This document shows, piece after piece, positions 1 to 8,743 of a stretch of 64,000 nt of DNA; the stretch's first letter is position 1; each line of letters begins with the position of its first letter. The notes beneath the pieces are model-generated. The model did not search any database and was not told the DNA's origin. It saw only the letters and a list, made by a program, of their open reading frames with translations. A program made the translations under genes and the position numbers. This DNA comes from Shewanella polaris (lineage in GTDB: Bacteria; Pseudomonadota; Gammaproteobacteria; Enterobacterales; Shewanellaceae): the NCBI RefSeq assembly GCF_006385555.1, contig NZ_CP041036.1, forward strand, positions 4,278,001-4,342,000, in the 5' to 3' direction.

Positions 1-2
1 CA

Positions 3-542
3 TCCAAATACCCCAACATCAATCTTAAATTAGAAACCATCAAGTCACGTATCGACACCATCAAGCATACTGACGTCTCAATTATGCTCTCTGGTAAACA
101 ACAGCCTAGTGCAGATGTGTATGACTTATTTCCAATCACCTATATTCCGGCGTGCAATGCATCAGTCCATGCAGAGTTATCATTGCAAGGCTTTAAAGCA
201 TTAACTCAAGTGCCATTAATATTGCATAAAGCTAGGCCACACGCATGGCATCAATGGGCTGAAAGTGTCGGATTTGATGGTTTTCAGCCGAAACAAATTA
301 TCCAATTAGACAGTATGTTTAGTGTCGCGCGCGCGGCAGAACAAGGACTTGGAGTGGCATTAATCCCGCTTCCCATTAGCCAGGCATGGTTTGATAACAA
401 CACCCTTCAGTCATTATTTCCCCATCCACTTTATAGCCATGACCGCTATTACCTCACCCGTCACACCAATGAACAGCAGCGACCAGAAGTGCAATTGCTA
501 ATAGATTGGATCCTTAAAAGCTTTCATGATGAAAGCCATTAA
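3..542 (+). CDS. LysR-family transcriptional regulator, 3' part (5' end outside window)
   Basis: An open frame runs into the window from its left edge and gives 179 residues before the stop. The visible part is the effector-binding half of a LysR-type regulator of the GcvA-like subgroup. It contains a segment like LDSMFSVARAAEQGLGVALI, the usual second half of the substrate-binding lobe, followed by the typical closing stretch with a conserved RPEVQ and a terminal amphipathic helix. The N-terminal helix-turn-helix is off the window, so target genes cannot be guessed. The first ATG at 84 is internal, because in-frame LysR-like sequence continues upstream of it. The gene converges on the transporter gene that ends at 553, with only about 10 bp between the stops. 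Confidence 0.8.
   Translation, partial: SKYPNINLKLETIKSRIDTIKHTDVSIMLSGKQQPSADVYDLFPITYIPACNASVHAELSLQGFKALTQVPLILHKARPHAWHQWAESVGFDGFQPKQIIQLDSMFSVARAAEQGLGVALIPLPISQAWFDNNTLQSLFPHPLYSHDRYYLTRHTNEQQRPEVQLLIDWILKSFHDESH
520..536 (-). terminator. Possible terminator of the TDT transporter gene
   Basis: There is a perfect 7-bp inverted repeat (GCTTTCA, 3-nt loop, TGAAAGC). On the minus strand it is followed by TTTTAAGG. It lies inside the 3' end of the convergent LysR gene, just past the transporter stop. The T tract is short, so this is tentative. Confidence 0.35.
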
Positions 543-552
543 TTATCGCCTC

Positions 553-1536
553 TTAACCCTGGGGCAGGCTAAATAATTTGCCATTAAAAACACGTATTAA
601 TGTTTGGTAAAAAACCCAAACAATGATGATTGTAGAAACAACAATCATCACTTGTGCTAAATATGCATAAAAAACAAAACCAGTTTGAGCAAACATAACC
701 AGTGTTGCTACTGCCATTGCCGTTAAAGGGAAAGTATAGGCCCAAGCAGAAATATAAAACTTTTTACCCAAGAAGCTTCTACACATACTGAAAATCAGGA
801 TGGTAAAAATGAGTGCGATATTAAAAAGCATGGTCCCAAAAAAATCCAACTGATTACCATTTATATTTAAATATGCAATCAAGCTCGCCGCTGGCGGTGC
901 GATTAAAATGAACAGTGTTGGAATAAATTGCTCTGCAATAGGACCGTGAAAAATAATACGATTAATCAGTATAGGCAGCAAAATAATCCAAAAAAATATC
1001 CCTACACTAAAGAAAAACATCAATACGGGAATAGGTACAATGCCGACACCGCCAAAGGGAGCAATCAAATTACCCACTATAGGGATCATCCACGCGGGTG
1101 TTGCATGTTGTAATTGCATATCGTTATTCATCCAAAAAGAAAAGCAATAACAAGTCACAAAAAGCTCTAATATCGCTCCTATCCACCAGATAACTGACGC
1201 CCCAGGGAGGTCTAAGTTACCCAAAATAGTGGCAATCAACAGAAATGAAACTGCAATAGCGCCAAAAAATACTGATTTAACTTGATGTCGTAACTCTTCC
1301 AACACAGCATCTCTATGCACAATACATTTAATTAAAAAAGTAATAGATACCAACGCAAAAACAAGTATCGTTACACCTGCTAAAATTTCTCCAATAATCT
1401 GAGGATAATGTAATACGGTCGTGGCACGTAAATACATCAGCGTTAATCCAGAAAGCCCCATTACCGAAGAAAATAACATCACTGCAAAATTTCTTAACTT
1501 AGAAGGTTTTTGTTGAACGACCTCTTGAGACTTCAT
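553..1536 (-). CDS. TDT/SLAC1-type transporter (TehA-like)
   Basis: This is a hydrophobic protein of about 327 residues with roughly ten predicted membrane segments. It matches the tellurite-resistance/dicarboxylate transporter (TDT) family, which includes TehA, the Mae1 malate permease, sulphite exporters and SLAC1 anion channels. Family-like features are the N-terminal PSKLRNFAVMLFSSVMGLSGL stretch shortened here to its core FAVMLFSSVMGLSG, and a central ATPAWMIPIVGNLIAP segment. I place the start at the ATG at 1536, preceded by AGGGG at good spacing; a TTG three codons earlier is also open. It is divergent from an ArsR-family regulator with about 150 bp between them, a layout that suggests local control. 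The substrate cannot be told from the sequence; an anion such as sulphite, or a dicarboxylate, fits the family. Confidence 0.75.
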   Translation of the reverse strand: MKSQEVVQQKPSKLRNFAVMLFSSVMGLSGLTLMYLRATTVLHYPQIIGEILAGVTILVFALVSITFLIKCIVHRDAVLEELRHQVKSVFFGAIAVSFLLIATILGNLDLPGASVIWWIGAILELFVTCYCFSFWMNNDMQLQHATPAWMIPIVGNLIAPFGGVGIVPIPVLMFFFSVGIFFWIILLPILINRIIFHGPIAEQFIPTLFILIAPPAASLIAYLNINGNQLDFFGTMLFNIALIFTILIFSMCRSFLGKKFYISAWAYTFPLTAMAVATLVMFAQTGFVFYAYLAQVMIVVSTIIIVWVFYQTLIRVFNGKLFSLPQG

Positions 1537-1687
1537 CAAACCCAACCCCTTTTATTAATCGTTATTTTACGATTATTAAGCGCCTGAGCATTATTTTTGT
1601 CAAGTCTAATAGTAAGTTGTAAACCATACTTTTATAATGTTCAATGTACTTTAACGATGATGTCATCTAATTACGGAGGAAAACGAA

Positions 1688-2029
1688 ATGCTGTCTAAAC
1701 AAAATTTATCCAATGATATGTTTAGTACCACAGAGGATGAGCGGGCAAGAGAACAACAATTCGCCCTCATTGCTAAAGCATTATCGCATCCAGCTAGATT
1801 ACGTATTTTAAAAATTCTAATAAAATTAGATGACAGGGAGGGAGGTTGTTTAAATGGCGCACTGGTTCCCCATATCGGATTGGCTCAGTCAACCGTTTCA
1901 GAACATCTTCGCGTGTTAAAAAAATCAGGCCTTATTCGTGCCGAATCGACACCACCTAAAGTGTGTTATTTCATTAATAAAGAAAAATTAAAAGCATTTA
2001 GTATTCTGTTAACTGAAGATTATTTATAA
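1688..2029 (+). CDS. ArsR-family winged-helix transcriptional regulator
   Basis: A 113-residue winged-helix DNA-binding protein. The helix-turn-helix core is clear: ALSHPARLRILKIL is the family's first helix, and GLAQSTVSEHLRVLKKSGLI is the recognition helix with the following strand. The classical ELCVC arsenic-binding box is absent. Two cysteines (in GGCLNG and KVCYF) could still take part in sensing, but they do not match a known site. The start is supported by a strong GGAGG seven to eight bases upstream of the ATG. The gene is divergent from the TDT transporter, which is the most likely target, and the downstream RND efflux pair is about 570 bp away. The effector is unknown. Confidence 0.85.
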   Translation: MLSKQNLSNDMFSTTEDERAREQQFALIAKALSHPARLRILKILIKLDDREGGCLNGALVPHIGLAQSTVSEHLRVLKKSGLIRAESTPPKVCYFINKEKLKAFSILLTEDYL

Positions 2030-2599
2030 CCCACAAATAAACTCCCCCCGCCCGAACTCCCTATTAATGCCGATTCATTACTTCTACCTGATATAAAATC
2101 AGAACAATACCAAGAGAATCGTCTTTTCTTTTCAAGAATGAGAACTCCAAACATAATATACATTTCCTAACAGGATAAAATTATTCAGTTGATCCGATAC
2201 TAAAAACTAAAAATTTGCATCCTTTTTATGTTTTTTACGCCTTAACTTACGATAAGAAACGTCATCAGGAATAATAATGCAAAACTTACAAAATTATTTG
2301 AAGTCGGATTGAAACTTGATCGTAACAAATTTCTTGTCAGTCACTTGGTATTTCATGCCAAAGTCGACGCGAGTCAAAAGCAAAGTGCAGAACAAGCTAA
2401 ATATTAGGAGCTTAACATGCGTGATGAAATCAAAATTACATGCGTTACTATTTGTTTTTTAACTTAATTAACACTCAATAATTGTTAATTTTTTAAATTC
2501 GCTTCATTTCAGTTTTCACTGACTCGTTATATAAGATGCTCGCCATATACGAATGTGACTAACTTATCGGCAACAAAATTAATAAAGAACAATAGACTT
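2030..2599. other. Intergenic region, 570 bp, with a possible short gene remnant
   Basis: There is no complete gene. A stop-bounded reading frame at about 2246-2407 on the plus strand encodes a protein-like stretch that includes TKLFEVGLKLDRNKFLVSHL and ends at a TAG. It has no convincing start codon or ribosome binding site and I do not recognise it. The last ~100 bases are AT-rich and probably hold the promoter of the RND efflux pair. Confidence 0.4.
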
Positions 2600-3694
2600 A
2601 TGAAAATCATATCAATAAAAACAATTGTCTCCTTGCTCATTGTCATTGCTTTGATTATTGCGGGTGTAACCATTATCAGTCATAAGAAAACAGCTATGCA
2701 ATCCATTCCTCCTGCTAAAACTTATGGCTTGGTGGTGCCGGTAAACACAGCCAGCATTTCAACCGTGGTGCTAACCTTGCCTTATTTAGCCGAGGTACAA
2801 AGTGATAGCAATGTTGATTTAGCTTCAAAGGTCACGTCACGTGTAAAAATGATCGTAACCAGTGGCACCAATGTTAAACGAGGTGATCTACTGGCAGAAC
2901 TTGATGCGGGAGATCTATTGGCGCAAAAGAAAAGTCTTGAATTTAAAATAGCAGAAATGGGCAATCAGATTAAAGCTAAACAAGCCGATCTTAAAAGTTT
3001 ACAAATTAGCTATAAACGCAATACGAAACTGCTCGATATTCAAGCGGTTTCACAAGACAAAATTGATACTGATAATGCCAATATCGAGAGCATGGAATCA
3101 ACAATCGCAGGCATGAAAAACAACGTGGCCGCATTAAAACAAAATATTCGTGAAATCGATGACAACCTCAGTTATACCAGCATAAAATCACCAATAGATG
3201 GCGTGGTAAGTAAAACCTTTATCGCCGAGGGAGGCATTGCCACTGGTGGCAAATCACTCTTAAGTTTATCCGGTGGCAACACAAAAAGATTACTGGTGCG
3301 CGTTTCCGATAAAGTCATTCCTAGTGCCGTTATTTACCAACAACAAAACTGCCCAGTACATTCACTTAACAGCACTGATAACGGCTTAAACGAATACAGT
3401 TGCCAGTTGCAAACAACCGTATCGGCCGGTAACCGAGTTGAAGTAAAACTGATTGTGTATCGCGGTGAAAATATTCTATTACCCACAAATGCCGTATTGC
3501 AAAAAAATGGTAAACAATATGTTCTTCTTGTCGAAGGCGATAAAGCGGTGGCTCACCAGGTAACCATTATCGCAGAAGGCAGTGAAGGATTATTGGTAGA
3601 CGGCATAAAAGCGGGCGATGAATATGTCGTTGCTAAACCCGACATTCTACTTAAGCTGCTCACGGGCATCTCTATTATCCGAGCTAATTCGTAA
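2600..3694 (+). CDS. RND efflux periplasmic adaptor (HlyD/AcrA-like membrane fusion protein)
   Basis: This is the periplasmic adaptor of a tripartite efflux pump. From the ATG at 2600 it has 364 residues: an N-terminal signal anchor (MKIISIKTIVSLLIVIALII), then a biotinyl-lipoyl half motif ending GTNVKRGDLLAELDAGDLLA, a coiled-coil hairpin rich in K/E/N, the second lipoyl half (YTSIKSPIDGVVSKTFIAEG) and C-terminal beta-barrel and membrane-proximal domains. A GTG 15 codons upstream is also open, but the ATG places the hydrophobic helix at the N-terminus as expected. The next gene starts 11 bp after the stop, so the two form an operon. No TolC-type gene adjoins this pair; the nearest is in the minus-strand operon at 10.9 kb. 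Confidence 0.9.
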   Translation: MKIISIKTIVSLLIVIALIIAGVTIISHKKTAMQSIPPAKTYGLVVPVNTASISTVVLTLPYLAEVQSDSNVDLASKVTSRVKMIVTSGTNVKRGDLLAELDAGDLLAQKKSLEFKIAEMGNQIKAKQADLKSLQISYKRNTKLLDIQAVSQDKIDTDNANIESMESTIAGMKNNVAALKQNIREIDDNLSYTSIKSPIDGVVSKTFIAEGGIATGGKSLLSLSGGNTKRLLVRVSDKVIPSAVIYQQQNCPVHSLNSTDNGLNEYSCQLQTTVSAGNRVEVKLIVYRGENILLPTNAVLQKNGKQYVLLVEGDKAVAHQVTIIAEGSEGLLVDGIKAGDEYVVAKPDILLKLLTGISIIRANS

Positions 3695-3705
3695 AGGGTT
3701 ATAAA

Positions 3706-6700
3706 ATGTTTAATTATTTTTATCACCGTTCTTACCTGACTTTTGCACTGATTATCGCTTTGTTTATTATCGGCGTAATGGGATTAATTTCCATGCCGAA
3801 AAACCTATTCCCAGATTCAGATCGTCCTACCATTATCGTCATCACACAAATCTCAGGCGCCACAGCAAAGGTTGCGGCATCAACGGTCTCCAAACCCATC
3901 GAAGAGGAGATATCTCGGCTTGCAATGATCCGCGAAGTTAGCTCGGTTAATGTGGCAAACTTTTCTATTGTTAAAGGTGAGTTTGAATATGAAAAAGGAT
4001 TAGATGCTGCTGCGGTTGATGTTAACAATGCACTATCGATAGCAAGCAGTAAATTACCCGCTGGCGCAAACCCAGCAATTTATACTTCTGGTGCTTTTAC
4101 TCGGCCTGTCGAAGTGATTACATTATCTTCAAAAAACAGTAATTTGACCTTACCCGATTTACGTAAAATAGCCGACAGCTTTATAAAGCCTTATCTTCTA
4201 AGTAAACCTGATATTGGTAATGTAGAAGTTTTTGGTGGCTATCAAAGTGCGATTAATATCGAACTTGACCCACTTAAAGCTAAAAAATATGGTTTAGATT
4301 TTAACAAAGTCGCCAATGTTATTACTGCCACAAACAAAGATATGCCGCTAGGGTTTCTTAAAGGTAAAAATGGCTTTTTCACTCTGACCTATTACGGCGA
4401 TCATGCCGATATTGATAGTGTAAAAAACATATTTGTTGCGCCTAATGTTCATTTAAAAGATATTGCCAAAGTCAAATGGGGTTACCAAAAACGCTTTAGT
4501 GGTTATATGGGTAACGGCAAAGAAGGTATCGCCATGGCAGTGCAACGAGCTCCCGGTGGCAGTGTACTCGATGTTAGCAAGGCGACACGGACCGAACTTG
4601 AAAAACTAAAAGTACAATACCCCAATATCGAATTTCAAATTAGTGATACTCAACGCGACCTCATCGAAACCGCAAACGATAATATGCTGGAAGCATTACG
4701 TGATGCCGTTATTTATACCCTGATTGTAATGATGTTTTTTCTCGGTAACTTCCGTGCAATTATTGCTGCAGGCTTATCGATCCCACTGGTCTTTTTTGGC
4801 ACCATAGCAATTATTTACTTATTCGGTGGAGAGCTGAATATTGTGGTCTATACCGCCATCATCTTAGCACTCGGCATGTTGGTTGATGATGCAGTTGTGG
4901 TTCTTGAAAATATCGAACGGCATATAAGCGAGGTCAAAGAGGATTTAAACACCGCGATTGAAGAAGGTACCAAAGAAGTTCTGTCTCCGATATTTTCCGG
5001 CACCGTCGCGACCATCGTAATCATGTTTCCGCTGATGTTTGTCGGTGATTTCCCGCAGCATATCTTTAGACCCTTAATATCAACACTGATCATCGCACTG
5101 CTCGTTTCGTATTTTCTATCAATAACCTTTATTCCAAAATTATCGTTATACCTCTATAAAAATGGTACTCAAAAAAATCGTATCGAAAAATTTTTTGAAC
5201 GACTTTACCAAGCCTCTTTCGGACGCTTAGTCGCCCCTTATATCAGTATTCTGCATTTTACCAATGGCCGTTACGCGGTGTGGCGCAAACTATTGTTAAC
5301 CGTCGGTGTACTGGCCTTACTGATTATTAGTGTGTCAAACATTATGCCCATTATCGGCAAAGACACTATGCCGCCGATGGACACTGGGATTATCAAAGCC
5401 CACATTGTCTTCAGCGCCAATGACCGCGTAGAAGACTCAGAAGCCAAAATGAAACCCTTTTTAACTTGGTTACATCAGCAACCAGAAGTCACCATGAGTT
5501 CAGTCGCCTTCGGTTCTGAAACAGGGGTATTATCATTAGGCAGTGGTAATTTACCAAGTGAAGCCATCATCACCATTAACTGCGTCAATCGGTTCCAACG
5601 CAAAAAATCCCTATGGACCATCGAAGATGAAATCCGCGATCAATTACACACCTTATTAGGCATTAAAACCGTCGAAGTTTATGATTTTGGTGCAACACCT
5701 ATGAGTTCGATTAAAGCGCCACTGGACGTTCGTATCACATCCAGTGATTTTGAAAACTTACCCGAAATGGCCGAGAAAGTTGCACAAGCACTGGCGCCTA
5801 TAAAAGGATTAACCAGTATTACCCAAAGCTGGGCAAGTGATTTTAATGAATTAAAAGTCGATATAGATACCAATAAAGCACTGAGTTATGGGCTAACACC
5901 GGCAGCCATTGCCGAACAAATACCCATCAACGGTCGGATATTATCTATGAGCGGCAGCTTATCATCAATGTCAACTCAGTACGTTCGCTTGTACCTTAAA
6001 GGAAGTTTTAGTGAGGATATCCAAAGTCTAAAATCGATGTTGATCCAAACACCCGCTGGTGATGAATTACCGCTAACAGCATTAGCGACAATCAGTAATA
6101 ATCTGACCCAGGCAAAAATAGAACGTGACCAGATGTTATACAGCATCGATGTTAATGGATTCCGCACAACCCGCCCGGTAACTCATATTACTAGCGATGC
6201 CATCGAAGCACTAAAAACTGTGAATACAGCTGGTTACAATGTTACCCAGCAAGGCGACATTATATCCTTAAATGACAGCTTTACCCGTATGATCAAAGCT
6301 ATCGCAACAGGTATCGTTATTTTAGCCATCACACTTATCGTCATTTATCGCTCAGTTGGGCTCGGCCTAATCATGATAGTGGTCTTGCCACTATCCCTCA
6401 TCGGCGCCTCATGGGGCATGTTATTGTTTGACAAACCCAGCTGTATGCCAAGCTTAATCGGTATCTTACTGCTGTTTGGGATCATCATTAAAAACGCAGT
6501 ATTACTGGTCGATTTCTATCAAGACTTTAGGAAAAAAGAATCGCCATTTGAAAGTGCCGTTGAAAGTGTCCGTGTCCGATTCCGTCCGGTAATGATGACC
6601 GCTTTTGGCACCATAGCCGGTATGATCCCTATTGCACTAGAACAAGCCGTTGGCCTAGAACGTTTATCACCACTGGCAGATGTCGCCATCGGCGGGCTTA

Positions 6701-6768
6701 TAGTAGGTACCTTACTCACCCTAGTGTATGTACCAATGTTTGCATACGGATTCGATAGGGATAAATAA
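3706..6768 (+). CDS. RND multidrug efflux permease (AcrB/HAE1-like)
   Basis: A full-length (1020 residues) resistance-nodulation-division inner-membrane pump. It has an N-terminal TM1, two large periplasmic loops, and the TM4 proton-relay segment ILALGMLVDDAVVVLENIER, in which the paired aspartates are visible. The second half repeats the fold with GILLLFGIIIKNAVLLVDFY and VRVRFRPVMMTAFGTIAGMI. With the adaptor just upstream it should form the drive unit of an efflux complex reaching the outer membrane. The start is supported by AAAGGG about eight bases upstream. Sequence features fit HAE1-type drug or lipophile efflux rather than heavy-metal (HME) pumps, but the substrate is unknown. It is followed by a 129-bp gap before an unrelated exported TPR protein. 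Confidence 0.92.
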   Translation: MFNYFYHRSYLTFALIIALFIIGVMGLISMPKNLFPDSDRPTIIVITQISGATAKVAASTVSKPIEEEISRLAMIREVSSVNVANFSIVKGEFEYEKGLDAAAVDVNNALSIASSKLPAGANPAIYTSGAFTRPVEVITLSSKNSNLTLPDLRKIADSFIKPYLLSKPDIGNVEVFGGYQSAINIELDPLKAKKYGLDFNKVANVITATNKDMPLGFLKGKNGFFTLTYYGDHADIDSVKNIFVAPNVHLKDIAKVKWGYQKRFSGYMGNGKEGIAMAVQRAPGGSVLDVSKATRTELEKLKVQYPNIEFQISDTQRDLIETANDNMLEALRDAVIYTLIVMMFFLGNFRAIIAAGLSIPLVFFGTIAIIYLFGGELNIVVYTAIILALGMLVDDAVVVLENIERHISEVKEDLNTAIEEGTKEVLSPIFSGTVATIVIMFPLMFVGDFPQHIFRPLISTLIIALLVSYFLSITFIPKLSLYLYKNGTQKNRIEKFFERLYQASFGRLVAPYISILHFTNGRYAVWRKLLLTVGVLALLIISVSNIMPIIGKDTMPPMDTGIIKAHIVFSANDRVEDSEAKMKPFLTWLHQQPEVTMSSVAFGSETGVLSLGSGNLPSEAIITINCVNRFQRKKSLWTIEDEIRDQLHTLLGIKTVEVYDFGATPMSSIKAPLDVRITSSDFENLPEMAEKVAQALAPIKGLTSITQSWASDFNELKVDIDTNKALSYGLTPAAIAEQIPINGRILSMSGSLSSMSTQYVRLYLKGSFSEDIQSLKSMLIQTPAGDELPLTALATISNNLTQAKIERDQMLYSIDVNGFRTTRPVTHITSDAIEALKTVNTAGYNVTQQGDIISLNDSFTRMIKAIATGIVILAITLIVIYRSVGLGLIMIVVLPLSLIGASWGMLLFDKPSCMPSLIGILLLFGIIIKNAVLLVDFYQDFRKKESPFESAVESVRVRFRPVMMTAFGTIAGMIPIALEQAVGLERLSPLADVAIGGLIVGTLLTLVYVPMFAYGFDRDK

Positions 6769-6897
6769 CCACCTCATATTTCATAAGTGAATTTTTTTAA
6801 CCCATTAATGCGTTTTATATCGTTTGTCGGTTGTCGCCCTTTTCACTAAAGTTCACCTGTAGCGCGGCGCTACCTCAATCACTTAAGGATCGACATC

Positions 6898-7410
6898 ATG
6901 AAAAAGAGCATCGTTAATGGCCTAATTTGTGCCACATTAGTACTGACAGCATCAACAAGTGTTATGGCTGACGAACAAACTTCGAAAACCACTAGTAATG
7001 CCTACAAAATGGTATTAATTGAAGATGTGCCTGGCGTTGATGCATTACAATTTGGTGATGTTAAAGAAGGACTAACAGCAACACTATCGGCCAGTAAATT
7101 TGCTGTGGATGAGTATTCTCGCAATGTGAACTTATGCGCAGGATATATAAAATTAGCAGATATGGAAAAAGCTGAAAAAGCCTGTAGTGCAGCAGTGAAA
7201 AGTGCGCGTACTCAACCAGCAATCCCATCTATGACAGTTCGCGCTTATGCTTATAACAATCGTGGTGTGATGAAGTTAATGAGTCATGACAGCTTAGGGG
7301 CTTTAGCAGACTTTAAACATGCCGCAGAAGTCGATAACAACGGTATATATCAACATAATGTAGAACGTTTAGAAGCCGCTTTAAATAGCGATCAAAACGG
7401 AATGATGTAA
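6898..7410 (+). CDS. Exported TPR-containing protein of unknown function
   Basis: A 170-residue protein with a clear signal peptide (about residues 1-24, cleavage after SVMA). Two TPR-like helical repeats follow. The first is around residues 78-105 (LCAGYIKLADMEKAEKACSAA) and the second around 120-150 (AYNNRGVMKLMSHDSLGALADF). Such small periplasmic TPR proteins usually mediate protein contacts. An AAGGA lies at suitable spacing before the ATG. The 5' untranslated region has a perfect 6-bp stem hairpin (6859-6873) with a 3-nt loop and no T tract. The gene is separated from the RND operon by 129 bp and is probably transcribed on its own. It converges on the ABC exporter operon through a shared hairpin terminator. 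Confidence 0.7.
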   Translation: MKKSIVNGLICATLVLTASTSVMADEQTSKTTSNAYKMVLIEDVPGVDALQFGDVKEGLTATLSASKFAVDEYSRNVNLCAGYIKLADMEKAEKACSAAVKSARTQPAIPSMTVRAYAYNNRGVMKLMSHDSLGALADFKHAAEVDNNGIYQHNVERLEAALNSDQNGMM

Positions 7411-7487
7411 TTGGAATTAGACAAAAAAACCATTATGGTTAACGCTAATCAACCAACAAAATCCCCCAGAGCACTCGAGTCAGTGCG

Positions 7488-7528
7488 AACAATAGACAGG
7501 TAAATGAATACCACACCTGTCTATTGTT
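7488..7528. terminator. Hairpin between convergent genes (TPR gene and ABC operon)
   Basis: There is a perfect 13-bp inverted repeat (AACAATAGACAGG at 7488-7500, CCTGTCTATTGTT at 7516-7528) with a 15-nt loop, placed between two convergent stop codons. Flanking tracts are AT-rich but not pure T, so it is best read as a bidirectional transcription end or mRNA-stabilising hairpin. Confidence 0.65.
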
Positions 7529-7597
7529 ATTTATAAGGTAACTTTACTCATACTTATTTCGTTATGATATAGCCCATTAGACACTCTTACTGAAATG

Positions 7598-8743
7598 TTA
7601 TGATTTAATCTTAAAGTCTTTTTGTTTATCTGAAATAGCCATAATAGCCATAGTGACAAATACCGCAAATAATCCCCATAATTGTAACCATTTAGGCATT
7701 ACAGCCAACCATCCTGAACCTAATTGACCGAGTTCAATCATGCCCATAATAGCGGGAATAGCGGGAATAGCCTGAGAAGCTAACACTAATGGTTGCGGTA
7801 TTAATTCAACTGGCCACACAAATCCAGACACAAATAAAATCGGCATCGACACCAGCAAATACAATTGAGTGGGTAATTCTCGACGGTAAAAATAACTGCT
7901 GAGATAAATACCTAACGCCGCTGTTGCAAGTAAAAAAGGCAACATAAAAAGACCTACTTCAAGCACAGTGGCAACCACGTTGACTTTGTACCAATAGAAG
8001 CAATAACCTAAGTAGTAGCTACTAAATAGCGCGTAAATCATCATAAAAACACTCAGCCTTGCCAGAACCAAAGTCACTGGGCGCACTTGTTGCCAATATC
8101 CAGGTTTACGCCATTGACTGGCACCCAAAATACCCGTACCAATGAGTAATGTTTGATGCAGAATTAATAAAAATAAACCCGGTACTACATAGGGGGTGTA
8201 ACCCAAACTTGGGTTAAAAGCGGGTACAGAGTTAAGACTAATAGAGTTAATAGCCTGCTGGGCAAGCTCGGGGTTTTGCCCTCGGGCCAGTAAACCGATT
8301 AATTGCACTTGTTTGCTGGCATCAATACCCGCATTAAGTAATCCCTCAACAACGGCAGCATAGATTAAAAAGTAACTTGCATCACCGCCGTAGCTTAATG
8401 TTGCGCCTTTGCCTAACATTAAATCCCGCCTAAAATTAGGCGGAATAACCAATAAACCGTGCGCTTTACCCTCTTCAATCCACGTTTGAGCTTGAGCAAT
8501 ACTACTTACATTAGTGAGTATTTTTATCTTAGCACTGGCATCGGCATGACGGATCAATAGTCGACTGAGTGAAGAATTATCTTGGTCAACCACCACAACA
8601 GGTTGTTCTGTTGGCACTTCGTATAAATACGGTGATGGATAAAGTATTGAGTAAAACAATACCCCGCCAAACAATGTCGTCATAATCGCTTTATCGGTCA
8701 ATATGGCTTTGCATTCTGCAACGATTAACTGCCAGAAGTTCAT
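7598..8743 (-). CDS. ABC-2 type transporter permease (YhhJ/YbhR-like)
   Basis: A 381-residue ABC-2 family permease. It has one N-terminal membrane helix, a long periplasmic domain starting VVVVDQDNSSLSRLLIRHAD (a hallmark of YhhJ/YbhS/YbhR permeases) and five to six C-terminal helices. It is the last gene of the minus-strand operon TolC-like, HlyD-like, permease, permease. Its start overlaps the stop of the preceding permease by four bases (ATGA), so translation is likely coupled. The family forms a type I-like exporter with an HlyD adaptor, usually using an ATPase such as RbbA or YbhF. None is encoded here. Confidence 0.85.
   Translation of the reverse strand: MNFWQLIVAECKAILTDKAIMTTLFGGVLFYSILYPSPYLYEVPTEQPVVVVDQDNSSLSRLLIRHADASAKIKILTNVSSIAQAQTWIEEGKAHGLLVIPPNFRRDLMLGKGATLSYGGDASYFLIYAAVVEGLLNAGIDASKQVQLIGLLARGQNPELAQQAINSISLNSVPAFNPSLGYTPYVVPGLFLLILHQTLLIGTGILGASQWRKPGYWQQVRPVTLVLARLSVFMMIYALFSSYYLGYCFYWYKVNVVATVLEVGLFMLPFLLATAALGIYLSSYFYRRELPTQLYLLVSMPILFVSGFVWPVELIPQPLVLASQAIPAIPAIMGMIELGQLGSGWLAVMPKWLQLWGLFAVFVTMAIMAISDKQKDFKIKS

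Noticed and set aside
2555..2599. GTG start for the RND adaptor at 2555
   Set aside because: No ribosome binding site, and it would put 15 polar residues before the signal anchor; the ATG at 2600 fits better.
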